Part shown: in pieces, positions 49,301 through 59,213 of the stretch | Position numbering within the stretch: position 1 is the first letter of the stretch | How the letters are laid out: each line of letters opens with the position of its first letter | Assembly: GCA_949752795.1 (NCBI GenBank) | Contig: OX457074.1 | Location: forward strand, 2,493,527-2,557,526 | Source of the DNA: Hyperoodon ampullatus | Taxonomy: Eukaryota > Chordata > Mammalia > Artiodactyla > Ziphiidae | Reading direction: 5' to 3' | Length of the DNA stretch: 64,000 nucleotides | Program-made: the position numbers and the translations under genes | The notes under the pieces: generated by a model | What the model was told of the DNA's origin: nothing | The model's input: the letters and a program-made list of their open reading frames with translations, nothing else | Database searches by the model: none

Positions 49301-52300
49301 GGGTCTCCTTGGGCTTTCCAAGGAGGGCTTCTAACTCTTGTACAGTCATATTGAGGATTTCGGTTTGACCACAGCTTCCCTCCAAAACCCACATGTCCCT
49401 GAGTTAAGCAGTTAAGCGGCGCAGGACCGCAAGCAGCTCAGAAGACTGCTTGCACTGTTTAATCCCAGCACACATACTGAAATGGAAAAGTAATCCCTGT
49501 GAAGCTGTGAGGAGGAACTTCCCCTACTTACTGCAAATCTGGTATTGGGGAATATTTAGAAATTCCGCATCCCTGTTTTCCTTTGCTCCCCTCCAGGTTA
49601 TCATTCCCCCCGCCTCCCCCACCCCCAACAAAAGTGCTGCATCACAGCTAGGAGACGGGGCAGGGCCGGGCCCGCTCCCTCCGTGTCTAACCGTCTGCCC
49701 TGCCTCAGCCTCCTGGGTGGCCCTTTCCCTCACTGCTTCTCCTGAAGTGAAGATCAGTGGCTGAGAAAAGCATATTGTTAGAAAAACGTGTAAGAGGATC
49801 TCATTTTATTAAAAATACACATGCACACAGAGGTGCGCAGGGAGAGATCAGGAAGGATGTGCAGGTGGTGATCTCTGAGTGGCGGCAGGCATCGTTTTTA
49901 TTTTTCAGTTTTTGCTAATCTGCACTTTTAAAATTTCCTTTAATTTCCTCCTGTATATGTACAGCTTCTGTTATAATGAGAGTTATTTTAAAGAGGGAAG
50001 GCAAGAAGATGAGTGCTAATAATGGCTCAAACCCCAGTGACATGAGGAAGTGACTGATAACTTGTTTGTTGAACCTGCCAGTTGCTGAGTTTTTGCCACC
50101 TGTGAAATCTCATTGGCTGTCTCTCTTCTTCCTTCTGTAGTCCTTCTTGGGTATTTGGGGGTCACTCAGCCTCAAGCTAATGGAGGATGGGTGGAGAGTA
50201 GCCTTGTCTTGTTTCCCAGATTTCTCCCTCCTGCATTGCCCCAAAGATAGTAAAATAAGTGAAGTAGCCCCCCTAGATTCCCAGCCAGGACCCTCTGGTC
50301 AGGGGCTGGTCTCTCCTTGTAAGCTGCTAAGCCTCCACCCCACAGTCTATCTCTGGCCGAGTTGAGACGGGCAGCCACAGATGCCTCACTTCCTGTGTCC
50401 TCTGCTGCCTTCCTCCTTTCCCTGCCGCCTCCTTCTAAGAGCTGTCGCCCTCCTCCTTCGGGTTCCCGCAGTGGGGGTTTGCTGGTGTGGTCAGGCCTGA
50501 GCTGATTTCCAGCCAGGAATATGAGGGAACAGCAGAGACCGAATGGTGGTCCTTCTGAAGGGTCAGTGGCTGGAGGAACCCCCAGAGGTTGAGCTGGCGG
50601 CCTGGCCCTTAGGTATCGCATCGGCCTGCCCCGCTTCAGCTTGGTCAGCAGCTTCTTGTCCGGCTCCTCCCGTGTCACCAGTGCCTATCTCAGGGCTGGT
50701 TTGTGGTGGGCACCCGGAATCTGCTACTGAAGGAATCAGTCAGTCTACTGTGGTGTGCCAGGCCCCTCGTCAGCTGTTTGTGTGTTTCTGCCCTATTCAC
50801 TGTCCCCCAAGGCACAGCAGACACTTGACCGCTGGTCCTCTCCACTCAGAGCCCGCTCTCCCCAAAGCCAATATAAATGTAGCAGTTGGGAGACAGGGCC
50901 AAGTGGCTCCGGAAGATAGCACCTAAGGCTTCTTATCTCTGGTGTGTGCTGTTTTGTTTTGTTTTTTCCATTTGCCGTTGCCCAAGAACCAAAGCATCCG
51001 CCACTGCTCAGCTGCATGGTGAAATGGCCTGGCCCTGTGCCAGGGAGCTTCGCCAGGTGGTTGGGCTGTGGAGCCTGCTGCATGCGATGGGCCGATAATA
51101 CCCCACAGCGCTGTAAACAGGACACCCCACCCTCCCACAGCCACCCAGCCAGGGCCCCGCAACTTGCTGCTTTGTCTTGGCCTGTCATGATAGGGGCGTC
51201 TCTTCTCAGACAGGGCAGCCCATTGTCCTGTTTCCCAAATCTGAGAGGGGTACTTTCCAGAAATGAAACCAGTTCATCTTCCGACCACAGGCAACCGTTG
51301 TGACTTCTCATCACTTCTCCTTTAAGCATAATCACACAACTGCAGGGCAGAGCCCCATCCCCACATCTTTCCGGTGGGTGCACCCGTAAGGGAGGGATAA
51401 GCCCAGGAGCCCCTATTTCAGCTGCACTCACTTGTGAGATTTCTTAGAGGATGTTCCCGACTGAGGGAGGTGCTCGGTGCTGACAGTGCTGCTGATGCCC
51501 ACGCCTCCCAGCGGCTCTCTTTCGCCTGCGTCATTCGCTCCGGGTGCTGTCCTGGCTGGGTTAGACCAACACTAGGAAAGGAAAGGGCTCTGACACTGAA
51601 GCTGTGGGCCTTCCCAGGGGACAGTGGTGGCTGGAACTCGCCCTGCATGTCGCCTCTTCCTTCCCCACCCACACCTTCAGTCCTAAAAGATTGTGGTGTG
51701 GGGAGGGGCTGACTGACAGTAATTGGTTTGACATGATCTATCTAATGAAGACTTTAAAGCCTTTTTGCATCTCATCTTCTGTTCTTTACAACGTCCCTGA
51801 GAGGTAACTGAGGCTGGGACTGTGCTCCTGCCTGCGGGATGGGAGAGCAGGCCCGGTGAGGGGGGAGGGCATGAGGTGTGGGCCGCAGTCACGCCACAGC
51901 GAGGGCAGAGCTGCAGTCAGAGCCAGACCCCTCACACCTGAGCCCCTCCCAGGTATTCAGGGGCCACACTGCTCCAGCCTGTGGCCCCTTCGAGGATGGC
52001 ACAGAGCACGTCAGTGTCTGGCTTTGGCTTCGGTTTGTGTTGCGTCTAGGGGGAACCTGACACCTTGGTTTCACCCTTAATCAGTTCTGGTGCCCAAATT
52101 AGCAGGTCATCACCAAACCATTTAGGGTGGGGTTTTTTAAATAAGTGGTAGATTTGTTTTCCTGTCAAAATCTCATCTTTTTAAAGTGCCCCCCTCCCTT
52201 ATTTTCTGGGCGTGAAGGAAACTTGGCACTTTCGTCACCTGAAAGGGTCTAAGAACGTGGGGGTTTGGGAGGGGAGCTGCGGCTTTGCTGAGCGCTTTGA

Positions 52301-55300
52301 GACAGAAGGGAATTCCGTCACCTTGCGGCTGGTCAGGAGCTGGGCCGGCACCCTGTGCTAGGATGTGGTCATTGCAGAAATAAGTCTGAGGCCCAGCGGT
52401 CTCATTTAAGGAAAAGAAACTGAGGCGAGTCCTCCAGTTAGTCTTAGATGCAGCGACATCCTTGCAGGCCTAGCAGAGAGGAGGGGGCTGGGTCAGAGGC
52501 AGCCGGCTCTGGATTGGGGTACTTGGTTTCTCCCCATCCACCCTTCCTTCCCTTTTTTTTTTTTTTTTTGTATTCGTGTTTTTGTTTTGTTTTGTTTTTG
52601 TATACGGAGGAGCAAGTCAGAACCGATGAAGCACTCAGAGTCTTTATGAATAACTTTGGTCAGAATTGGATGTAGAGTTGATCAAAATGGGTGGTTGGAT
52701 TCTTATACCAAATTCCAGGATCCTGGGTCCTCCCCAACGCTGGGGGTGCTGGGGAGTAAAATGTCACCTCTGATTACTGCCCTTGAAATTGGACTCCTCC
52801 TGTAACTCGCGAATGAGGTGGGCTGTGAAGGGTATCAATGGGAAGATGTAAAATGGGCATGGTTCACTAGAATCCTTCCCACTAGGTTTCAAAGGCTTCT
52901 CCAAAACACCAACCAACCAACACCCCCCCCCAGAAAATTGCTATGTGGTCTCCTTCCTTACTCCCCTCCCTGAAGGGGCTGCCAGGCATTTCTTCCTTCA
53001 GGTATGTAGGCAGGTGTCCTGCACCCTTGGAGGTGTTCCTGATGCAAAAGGACCAAGAGCCCTGTGGACTGATGTAGGAAGAAGGAGGCTTGGATTTGGA
53101 TGTAGGACTGCTCCTGACTTTCTGGGCGACCAAGTCCAATCTGAGACTGGACTTCTCTGTGCCTTGGTCTCCTTATCAGTCTTTCTGGAGCCCCTTTAGG
53201 AGAACAAAAGACTGTACACACACAGGTACTTTGTGAGGAGGGGGCAAAACTTGAAAGTGTTATACAAACTTGAAAGTATTATACATACTTAGGGTACAAG
53301 GCACACAAACTTAGAAGAGCATACTTAGGGTCTCAGGATGGAAAAAATTCTAAAGGAGGTTTTTGCAGCAATTTCTTCTGAGGGGCTGGGAGAGGTGGCC
53401 CCAAGAAATCTTTCTCCCCGGCGCTTTTCCCTCAGCCCTGGAGTCCCAGACCTCTTCCTTCCGACAGCGGTGAAGGCGCTGTTAAATCACGGAGTTCTGG
53501 CCGCTCTGCCGGTCCCTGGCTCACCTGCTTTCCCACCTGCCTCCTTGCTTCTCTGTCACGTAACCTTGTAAACTTGCCTTCAGGGGCCCCCGCCTCATCA
53601 GTGGGCTCTTAGAGACAGTTTGGAAGAACCACAGGACAGCATTTTGGTGTCTGGCCAGGCTGCAGGCATGGGTCAGGATCTCCCAGAAGTATCCAGATTG
53701 CCACCTTTTGATCTTAAGCCCAGGATAGAAAAATGAGTGGTTGAAATGCCAGTGTAGCGGATGCAGTTGGGGCTTGAACCCAGCGTGCTTGTCACTAACT
53801 TTCTGGGTGACAGGTGCAGGGAGGGGAAGAAAGAGGTTGGGCCTCCCTGAGCCTCAGAGACAGGAAAGGGGACAAGCAGCTCAAGGGGATTTACTCACAG
53901 GGAGCAGGGTGAGCATGGATGTGCAAAGCACACAAACTTAGAATCCAGGTGGAATTAGGGCAGGCTCTCCCTTCTAGTAACAGGTTTTTGATTTTATACA
54001 AATACTTAGGCGTCTGCCGATCTCCAACCCTATGCTTTAGATGCTGTGTGGGGTTCAAAGATAAATTAGACAGCCCTTGGCCACAGGTTGTTTATTAGCT
54101 GGGAGTTACAAATACTTGTAATCCAATAGAGGCTGGGAAGTACTAGAAGAGTACAAAGTGCTGGGAAAAATCAGAAAATCCTGAGACATTCCTTCCAGGG
54201 GACTCAGGAAGCTCCGTGGAGGTGGAGATGTTTAGGCTGGCCCTGATGGATGGATCCCATTTCAGCCCTGAGCACATGTGCAAAACCTCAGAGGAGGGCA
54301 GGCCCAAGGCATGGGTGAGAAATGGTGCACAGTGTGGTTTGTCCAGGACATAGAGATCTTGAAGAGGAGTGACGTGTAAAGGAAAGGTAAGTGGGACCAG
54401 AGCATGAGGCCTATGAGCACTGTCTTTGAAAGAAAGCCTTTGAAGAGTTTAAAGAGTGTTAAGGTCATTTAAAAGGGTGTGTTGTAGGTCAGTATATATT
54501 GATTTGGAAAGGTGTTTATGATATAAGGTGAAAACTCATTGCAAAATAATATGTACAGTATAATCCCGTTTTTCATTTTAAAGCATACACACACACGCAC
54601 ACACATACATGCACACACACAGAAGGCAGGGCCCCCAAGGATATATATCTCATAGTATTATCCATGATTATCTCTGGGTATGGAGATTTGCAGTTTTTTC
54701 TGTTTGTTTGCATATTTCTTGAATTTTCCACAATTCACACTCCTTTTTTTTTTTTTTTGGCCGCAACACATGGCTTGCAGGATCTTAGTTCCCTGACCAG
54801 GGATCAAAACTGGGCCCACGATAGTGAAAGCGTGGAGTCCTAACCACTGGACTGCCAGGGAATTCCCCACACTACTTTTTTTTTTTTTTTTTTTTTTTTT
54901 GCGGTACGCGGTCCTCTCACTGCTGTGGCCTCTCCCGTTGTGGAGCACAGGCTCCGGATGCGCAGGCTCAGCGGCAATGGCTCACAGGCCCAGCCGCTCC
55001 GCGGCATGTGGGATCTTCCCGACCGGGGTATGAACCCGTGTCCCCTGCATCGGCAGGCGGACTCTCAACCACTGCGCCACCAGGGAAGCCCCCCCACACT
55101 ACTTTTATAAGTCATTTTTAATTTGTTTTTTTAAATTAATTAATTTATTTTTAAAATTTTATTTATTTATTGGCTGTGTTGGGTCTTCGTTGTTGTGCGT
55201 GGGCTTTGTTGCGGCGAGCAGGGGCCACTCTTCGTTGCAGTGCACAGGCTTCTCATTGCCGTGGCTTCTCGTTGCAGAGCACGGGCTCTAGACGCGTGGG

Positions 55301-57553
55301 CTTCAGTAGTTGTGGTGTACAGGCTTAGTTGCTCTCTGCGGCATGTGGGATCTTCCCGGACCAGGGACCGAACCCGTGTCCCCTGCGTTGGCAGGAGGAT
55401 TCTTAACCACTGCACCACCAGGGAAGTCCCTTTAGTTTGTTTTAAAGGAGCACATACTATATGATGGCTGAGGAAAATGACCTAGAAATATATAAGGAAT
55501 TAGGTAAAACCTGAGACTAAAAGTTATCCATGCAATAACATTTATGATATCCAAATTGGGGTGGGAGGAACCTCTCAAACGTCCAGTAATTTGGGAGTGG
55601 CTAAGCAAACTACTGTATATCAACCTGGTGGAATATTATGTAGTCTTTAAAAATGACAGATATGTAGATTGTTGATACTTGGAAATGGGTATATGAAATG
55701 GGTAGAACAAAGCAGAATATCATGTAATACATTTCGTATTGATTATACTATGTCAAAATGTGTGTAAATATTTAAATGGATTTGGAGAATGTAGATAGTA
55801 TTATTAGTGTTTCTCTCCTTTTTTTTATTGTGGTAAAACACACATAACATAAAATTTACCATTTAACCATTATAAGTTTATGATTCTGTGACATTAAGTA
55901 CACTTACAATGTTGTGTAACCATCACCACTGTCCATTTCCAGAATATTTTCATCACCGCAAGCAGAAACTCTGTGCCCATTAAATAATAATGGCCCATTC
56001 CCTTCTCCCCCTAAGCCCCTGGTAACCTCTGTTCTACTTTCTGTCCCTATGAATTTGCCTATTCTAGGTACCTCATATAAGTGGAATCATACCATATTTG
56101 TCCTTTTGTGTCGGTTTTATTTCATGTAGCATAATGTTTTGAAGTTTCATCCATGGTATAACATGTATCAGAACTTCATCCCTTTTTGAGACTCCGTTGT
56201 ATGTATAGAACACATTTTGTTGATCCATTTATCTGTCAGTGAACACTTGGGTTGTTTCTACCCCTTGGCTATTGTGAGTAGTGCTGCTATGAACATGGGT
56301 ATACAAATATCTCTTTGAGACCCTCCTTTCAATTCTTTTGTATATATACCTAGAAGCTGAATTGCTGGCTGGTATGGTAATTCTATATTTAACTTTTTGA
56401 GGAACCTGCCAACCTGTTAGTGTCTTTTTATATAAAGCTCTTCAAGTTTATTTATATCTACAGTCCCCAGTTCTTTTGCTGTGCTTAATGCACACATGAA
56501 TTATCAAGAGATTAGTACAGATGTGAAAGCATTTTGCTCTGCTTAAAGGAAAGAGCCTTACAGACCTTAAGATAGTAGTGTGTTTTGAACGTGGCTGCGG
56601 AAAACACGGTCAACCCAGATGACTGAAACTTACAGATGATTCCAGAATGCTTAGATTTTAGCAAAAGTTTCAACTTTTACCTTCCCCCAGAAAGCTTTAA
56701 TCAAGGTAAAAATAAAATAAGTGGATTTGTGACTGCTTTATTTTTGTTCTATTTAGCCAGAAGTCAGAGACAGAGGAGAGAACCAAAAGATTTGGATATT
56801 CTCCTGGATCCTGGATAGTTGAAAGTAGTTATGTCATTCTCTTTGTCTCAGTCACCTAGGTTCCCTGGAGCTAATGGTCTTGAAGGAAATAGGAGGAGTC
56901 CTTCAGTTAACTGGGTTGAATTTGTACATAGGAGCCTTGCAATCAGTGCTGGAAGAAGGCAGGAGATAAAAGGAAATAAAAGGCAGGATAAAAGATGGAG
57001 GAAAACTTGGTTTTTGTCCACTTCCAGTTTCTTCTTTAATGATGGGAAACAGTCCTGCTCTCAGGAAACTCAGTGCGGAGACCTGGGAGTTCACAGTCTG
57101 TAGTCCATTAGGAACAGGAGAAAGAAGACATGTGTAAAGTAACCCCTCGTCCAGCGTGAAATGGTGTAAATTGTTTCCAGTGACAAAGACCAGCTGGATA
57201 AGTCAGGAGAGCTTTCATCATGCTGTATGTGCTTTTATGGGCTGCTTCAAATTCTGTAGGAGGGAGGTAAATATAAGTGAAGATGCAGCAGTCCGATGAG
57301 GCTTCCTAAAAGAGGGAAGGTTGGTTACTGTGTCTGCTGCCTCCATGCTGACGTCCAGGTGTGCGGGCTGTGCTCTCTTCCAGCCAGCGTCCCGTGTTCC
57401 GTGGCCCCAGAAAAACCAGTGTGTAGGCCTCAGCCACCCCAGGTCCGGCGTACATTCTCCCTGGACACCATCCTCAGCTCCTACCTTTTGGGCCAGTGGC
57501 CACGAGATGCTGATGGGGCCTTCACCTGCTGTACCAATGACAAGGCCACCCAG
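31835..57553 (+). CDS. FAM117A: FAM117A (C/EBP-induced protein), 5' part only (exons 1-2)
   Basis: Spliced from 31835-32030 and 57384-57553: residues 1-122 of a protein usually about 453 residues long. The start is the ATG at 31835 in gcgATGG, giving MAGAAVGGRGGGAWGPGRGG as in known FAM117A. Exon 1 is Gly/Pro/Arg-rich and low in complexity, ending in LQQPHQRRDGGGRA. Exon 2 carries the family hallmark RRTFSLDTILSSYLLGQWPR, which is shared with FAM117B and GLCCI1. The biochemical role is not established; the alias C/EBP-induced protein comes from expression work. RRTFS has Arg at -3 to Ser, so a basophilic kinase site is plausible but inferred. Exon 3 (expected to begin TPLSWQELEG) was not found before position 64000. 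Intron 1 is about 25.4 kb. The gene is divergent from KAT7, as in human. Confidence 0.96.
32055..32120 (+). other. G-quadruplex-prone G tracts just after FAM117A exon 1
   Basis: On the non-template strand, G runs of 4 or more recur at 32055-32061, 32065-32068, 32076-32080, 32082-32088 and 32098-32120 with short loops, starting 25 bases after the donor site. G4 or R-loop formation is inferred from the pattern only. Confidence 0.6.
34245..34470 (+). repeat. MIR SINE, nearly full length
   Basis: ttactagctgtgtggcttag, atatcctcatctgtaaagtg and tgcttagaacagtgcctggc: well preserved MIR. Confidence 0.8.
34850..35080 (+). repeat. Young CHR SINE with long A tail
   Basis: gggcttccctggtggcgcag to aggcccacataacgc, then a pure A run at 35042-35080. 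The uninterrupted tail suggests a recent insertion. An A-run-GGGTT motif precedes it and recurs after the tail. Confidence 0.93.
35560..35770 (-). repeat. Ancient hAT-like DNA transposon fragment (MER type)
   Basis: ttcgtaaataaaggtttatt, gtactgactgtggctgcttt and acctaaaatatttactacat match a common mammalian non-autonomous repeat in reverse. The exact family name is not assigned here. Confidence 0.55.
37201..37516 (-). repeat. CHR-2-like SINE with target-site duplication
   Basis: (TTTA)n tail at left, ttggctgtgttgggtcttca, head ccaccagggaatcc. Flanks CTATTCCCTGGCTCTT (37185-37200) and CTATTCCTTGGATCTT (37517-37532) match at 14 of 16 positions. Confidence 0.9.
42264..42472 (-). repeat. Young CHR SINE with perfect 16-bp duplication
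   Basis: T run, tgcggtacgcgggcctctca, head ccaccagggaagca. CCCCCTTGCTTTCTTT is repeated exactly at 42248-42263 and 42473-42488. It underlies the 218- and 180-residue frames called here. Confidence 0.94.
42565..42690 (+). repeat. TG-rich imperfect minisatellite
   Basis: Imperfect GTGTGTNTG, GTGAATGTG and GTGAGCG units. No regular longer period was seen. Confidence 0.7.
42715..42835 (+). repeat. Old L1M 3' end
   Basis: tgtttgaaattatttccaaa followed by taaaaagttttttaaaatg is a common old L1 3' terminus. Confidence 0.55.
45972..46313 (-). repeat. CHR-2-like SINE
   Basis: T run, atttttggctgcattgggtc, repeated ctcagtagttgtggc modules, head ccaccacggaagccc. A second T run (about 46327-46357) follows. 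The flanks resemble each other (atgaca...cttctttt), suggesting an imperfect duplication. Confidence 0.88.
46645..47330 (-). repeat. Ancient L1-like 3' region remnant
   Basis: ttggaaaattttaaacctgc, agaaaagttgtaag, acttttggccacaattgtct, catctcctgagaataagacc and tctaatatccagttcatttt follow a known old L1M 3' order. Highly diverged. A T run (46627-46644) precedes it. Confidence 0.5.
48792..48834. repeat. 43-base alternating purine-pyrimidine tract
   Basis: CA/CG dinucleotides (ACACACGTGCACGCGCGC, then CACACA) alternate without a break from 48792 to 48834. Z-DNA-prone microsatellite. Confidence 0.88.
49015..49068 (+). repeat. Three-copy 18-base tandem repeat
   Basis: Units TTAAATATGGAGACAGTA, TTAAATACAGAGTTAATA and TTAAATATGGAGTTAGTA at 49015, 49033 and 49051. 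The middle unit is the most diverged. Confidence 0.9.
49765..50000 (+). repeat. Old L1M-like 3' fragment
   Basis: agaggatctcattttattaa, tggtgatctctgagtggcgg and agtttttgctaatctgcact resemble the 3' UTR order of old L1s. Weakly supported. Confidence 0.4.
54480..54740 (+). repeat. Old L1M 3' fragment with CA-rich insert
   Basis: attgcaaaataatatgtaca, gtataatcccgtttttcatt and tgattatctctgggtatgga are the usual L1M 3' order. A CA-rich stretch lies at 54588-54622. Confidence 0.6.
54748..54867 (-). repeat. Older tRNA-derived SINE
   Basis: T run, ttggccgcaacacatggctt, ttccctgaccagggatcaaa and head gccagggaattcccc. Flanks CACACTCCTTTT (54736-54747) and CACACTACTTTT (54868-54879) match at 11 of 12 positions. 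Confidence 0.87.
54880..55091 (-). repeat. Young CHR SINE with perfect 15-bp duplication
   Basis: T run, tgcggtacgcggtcctctca, head ccaccagggaagccc. CCCCACACTACTTTT stands at 54865-54879 and 55092-55106. It inserted into the right-hand flank of the older SINE. Confidence 0.94.
55137..55430 (-). repeat. CHR-2-like SINE
   Basis: TTTA-rich tail, ttggctgtgttgggtcttcg, head ccaccagggaagtccc. The flanks (tttaatttgttttttt and tttagtttgttttaaa) look like a decayed duplication. Confidence 0.88.
55540..55800 (+). repeat. Old L1 fragment
   Basis: gtccagtaatttgggagtgg, ctaagcaaactactgtatat and ggtggaatattatgtagtct echo the L1 ORF2-end segment. Confidence 0.5.
55816..56415 (-). repeat. Old L1M 3' end fragment
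   Basis: attgtggtaaaacacacata, taccatttaaccattataag, aaccatcaccactgtccatt, aagtggaatcataccatatt and tagtgctgctatgaacatgg follow the L1M reverse order for 600 bases. Confidence 0.78.
57384..57553 (+). CDS. FAM117A: FAM117A coding exon 2
   Basis: 170 bases: two bases completing Ala66, then 56 codons. The acceptor is ctgtgctctcttccag and the donor GTAATG. It encodes SVPCSVAPEKPVCRPQPPQV, the RRTFSLDTIL core and DADGAFTCCTNDKATQ. It ends on a codon boundary. It lies 25.4 kb from exon 1 with only repeats and non-coding sequence between. Confidence 0.97.
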
Positions 57554-58819
57554 GTAATGAAGCTCTCTGCTAATGGGATAAGGGATAAAGGTGGGGCGGT
57601 GGGCTGGCCGAGGAGGCCTTGGGTCGACTTACCAATACTCAGTCATTGATGTGACTTGTCCTGGGTTTTGGCTGTACATATGCACCATGTAGCTTTTCAT
57701 CATCTCATGTTAACCAACTTGGTTCTCTTCGTAAATTTACCTGAAAATGGGTTTGCATTCCACCTGACTGGTGGGAGAGAGAAGGCAATCTGGGTTTATC
57801 AGTTTGGCTTTGAGTATTCACGTGTGGGTATACAAGAGTTGATTTTGGAATTTATCCTAGGTTTTAATAAATGAGATTTACGTTGCTAAAACAGACCAAC
57901 ATTCAACTGAGTATGCATTCCCCAGACACCTGGAAGAGGTGGCCCGAGAGTGTGTTGAGCCAGGATAGATCCCACTAGAGCAACAGGAGCGGAAAGTTCT
58001 CAGATAATGGCGAGTTGATCCCTGATCAGCATCCCTGCTGGGATCTCGGGGGACCCACTTGAGTCCGACGGAGCCCAGGTCCCCTCTTCATTAAGGATCC
58101 TAAACTTAGAAGGGATCTCTGTAATCATCCAGTCCATTGGTCAGTTTTTGAGTAAGGTAGTGTTAGCCTGAGCAAGAAGTCATCTCATATGTGAAACTTT
58201 ACAAAGATACCTCTTCATCTGACTCAGGACTTCAACATTTTCAGCAGTTAAGTTTTTAAGAGTCAGATCTTCTCCCTTTTGATGCAGTTTAAGCCCATTC
58301 CTGTTCAACTTCAGAACAAATGAGTTGTTCTCAGGGAAGAGGAAACAGGGTGGGGAGAACACAGGCCCAGAGGAGAGGCAGCCCATGTCCTCGGGGATGC
58401 TGGGCCAGCCACTCTTCCTTTGCACGTCGCTGGAGTGTGCCCGCCCCGCCTGACTGGAGGTGGGGTGCCGGCCAAATGGGAAAGGGTTCTGTGCGCTCGC
58501 TTCCCCTGTCCTCCTCTGCGGAGCACATCTCCCAGTCCCTTTTATTTATTTTTAAAATGAGATCCATTTTCAAATGTTATTAGTGAATGTTTGAATGCCC
58601 AGTACTGTTCTTGGCATGTCAGAGTGGGGAACAAGGAAATGAGAACAAGATTTGACCTTGGTGCATCTGGATGTCGGTTCCATGAAGGCCAGTGAACAGG
58701 GAGCCAAAGGATGAGATGGGGCCACATGTCTGGCACAGTTTACAGCAGGGGAATTCTCATAGGAATATGCCACCTTGGACCAACAGGAGTTGCTGCAGTT
58801 AAAACTGATGGCACTCTTT

Positions 58820-59213
58820 TTTTTTTTTTAATTAATTAATTAATTTATTTGTTTTTGGCTGCGTTGGGTCTTCTTTGCTCCGTGTGTGCTTTCTCTTGTT
58901 GCGGCGAGCGGGGGCTACTCTTCATTGCAGTGCGTGGGCTTCTCATTGCGGTGGCTTCTCTTGTTGTGGAGCACAGGCTGTAGGTGTGCGGTTTCAGTAG
59001 TTGTGGCATGTGGGCTCAGTAGTTGTGGCTCACAGGCTCTAGAGCGCAGGCTCAGTAGTTGTGGCTCATGGACTCTAGAGTGCAGGCTCAGTAGTTGTGG
59101 TGCACGGGTTTAGCTGCTCCGCGGCATGTGGGATCTTCCCTGACCAGGGCTCGAACCCGTGTCCCCTGCGTTGGCAGGTGGATTCTTAACCACTGCGCCA
59201 CCAGGGAAGTCCA
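58820..59213 (-). repeat. CHR-2-like SINE with target-site duplication
   Basis: TTAATTAATTAAT tail, ttggctgcgttgggtcttct, extra ctcagtagttgtggctca modules (longer than the other copies), head ccaccagggaagtcc. Flanks ATGGCACTCTTT (58808-58819) and ATGGCATTCTTT (59214-59225) match at 11 of 12 positions. Confidence 0.9.

Larger units (their letters stand above)
32031..57383 (+). other. FAM117A: FAM117A intron 1
   Basis: 25,353 bases bounded by GTGAGT and TTCCAG. It contains MIR, young and old SINEs, L1M remnants, a hAT-like fragment, TG-rich and alternating-CA tracts and an 18-base tandem repeat. The stretches 32330-34240, 35750-37180, 37520-42240, 42840-45960, 47340-48780, 49070-49760, 50010-52550, 52575-54470 and 56430-57380 hold no feature I can name. 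No extra coding exon was recognised. Confidence 0.8.
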
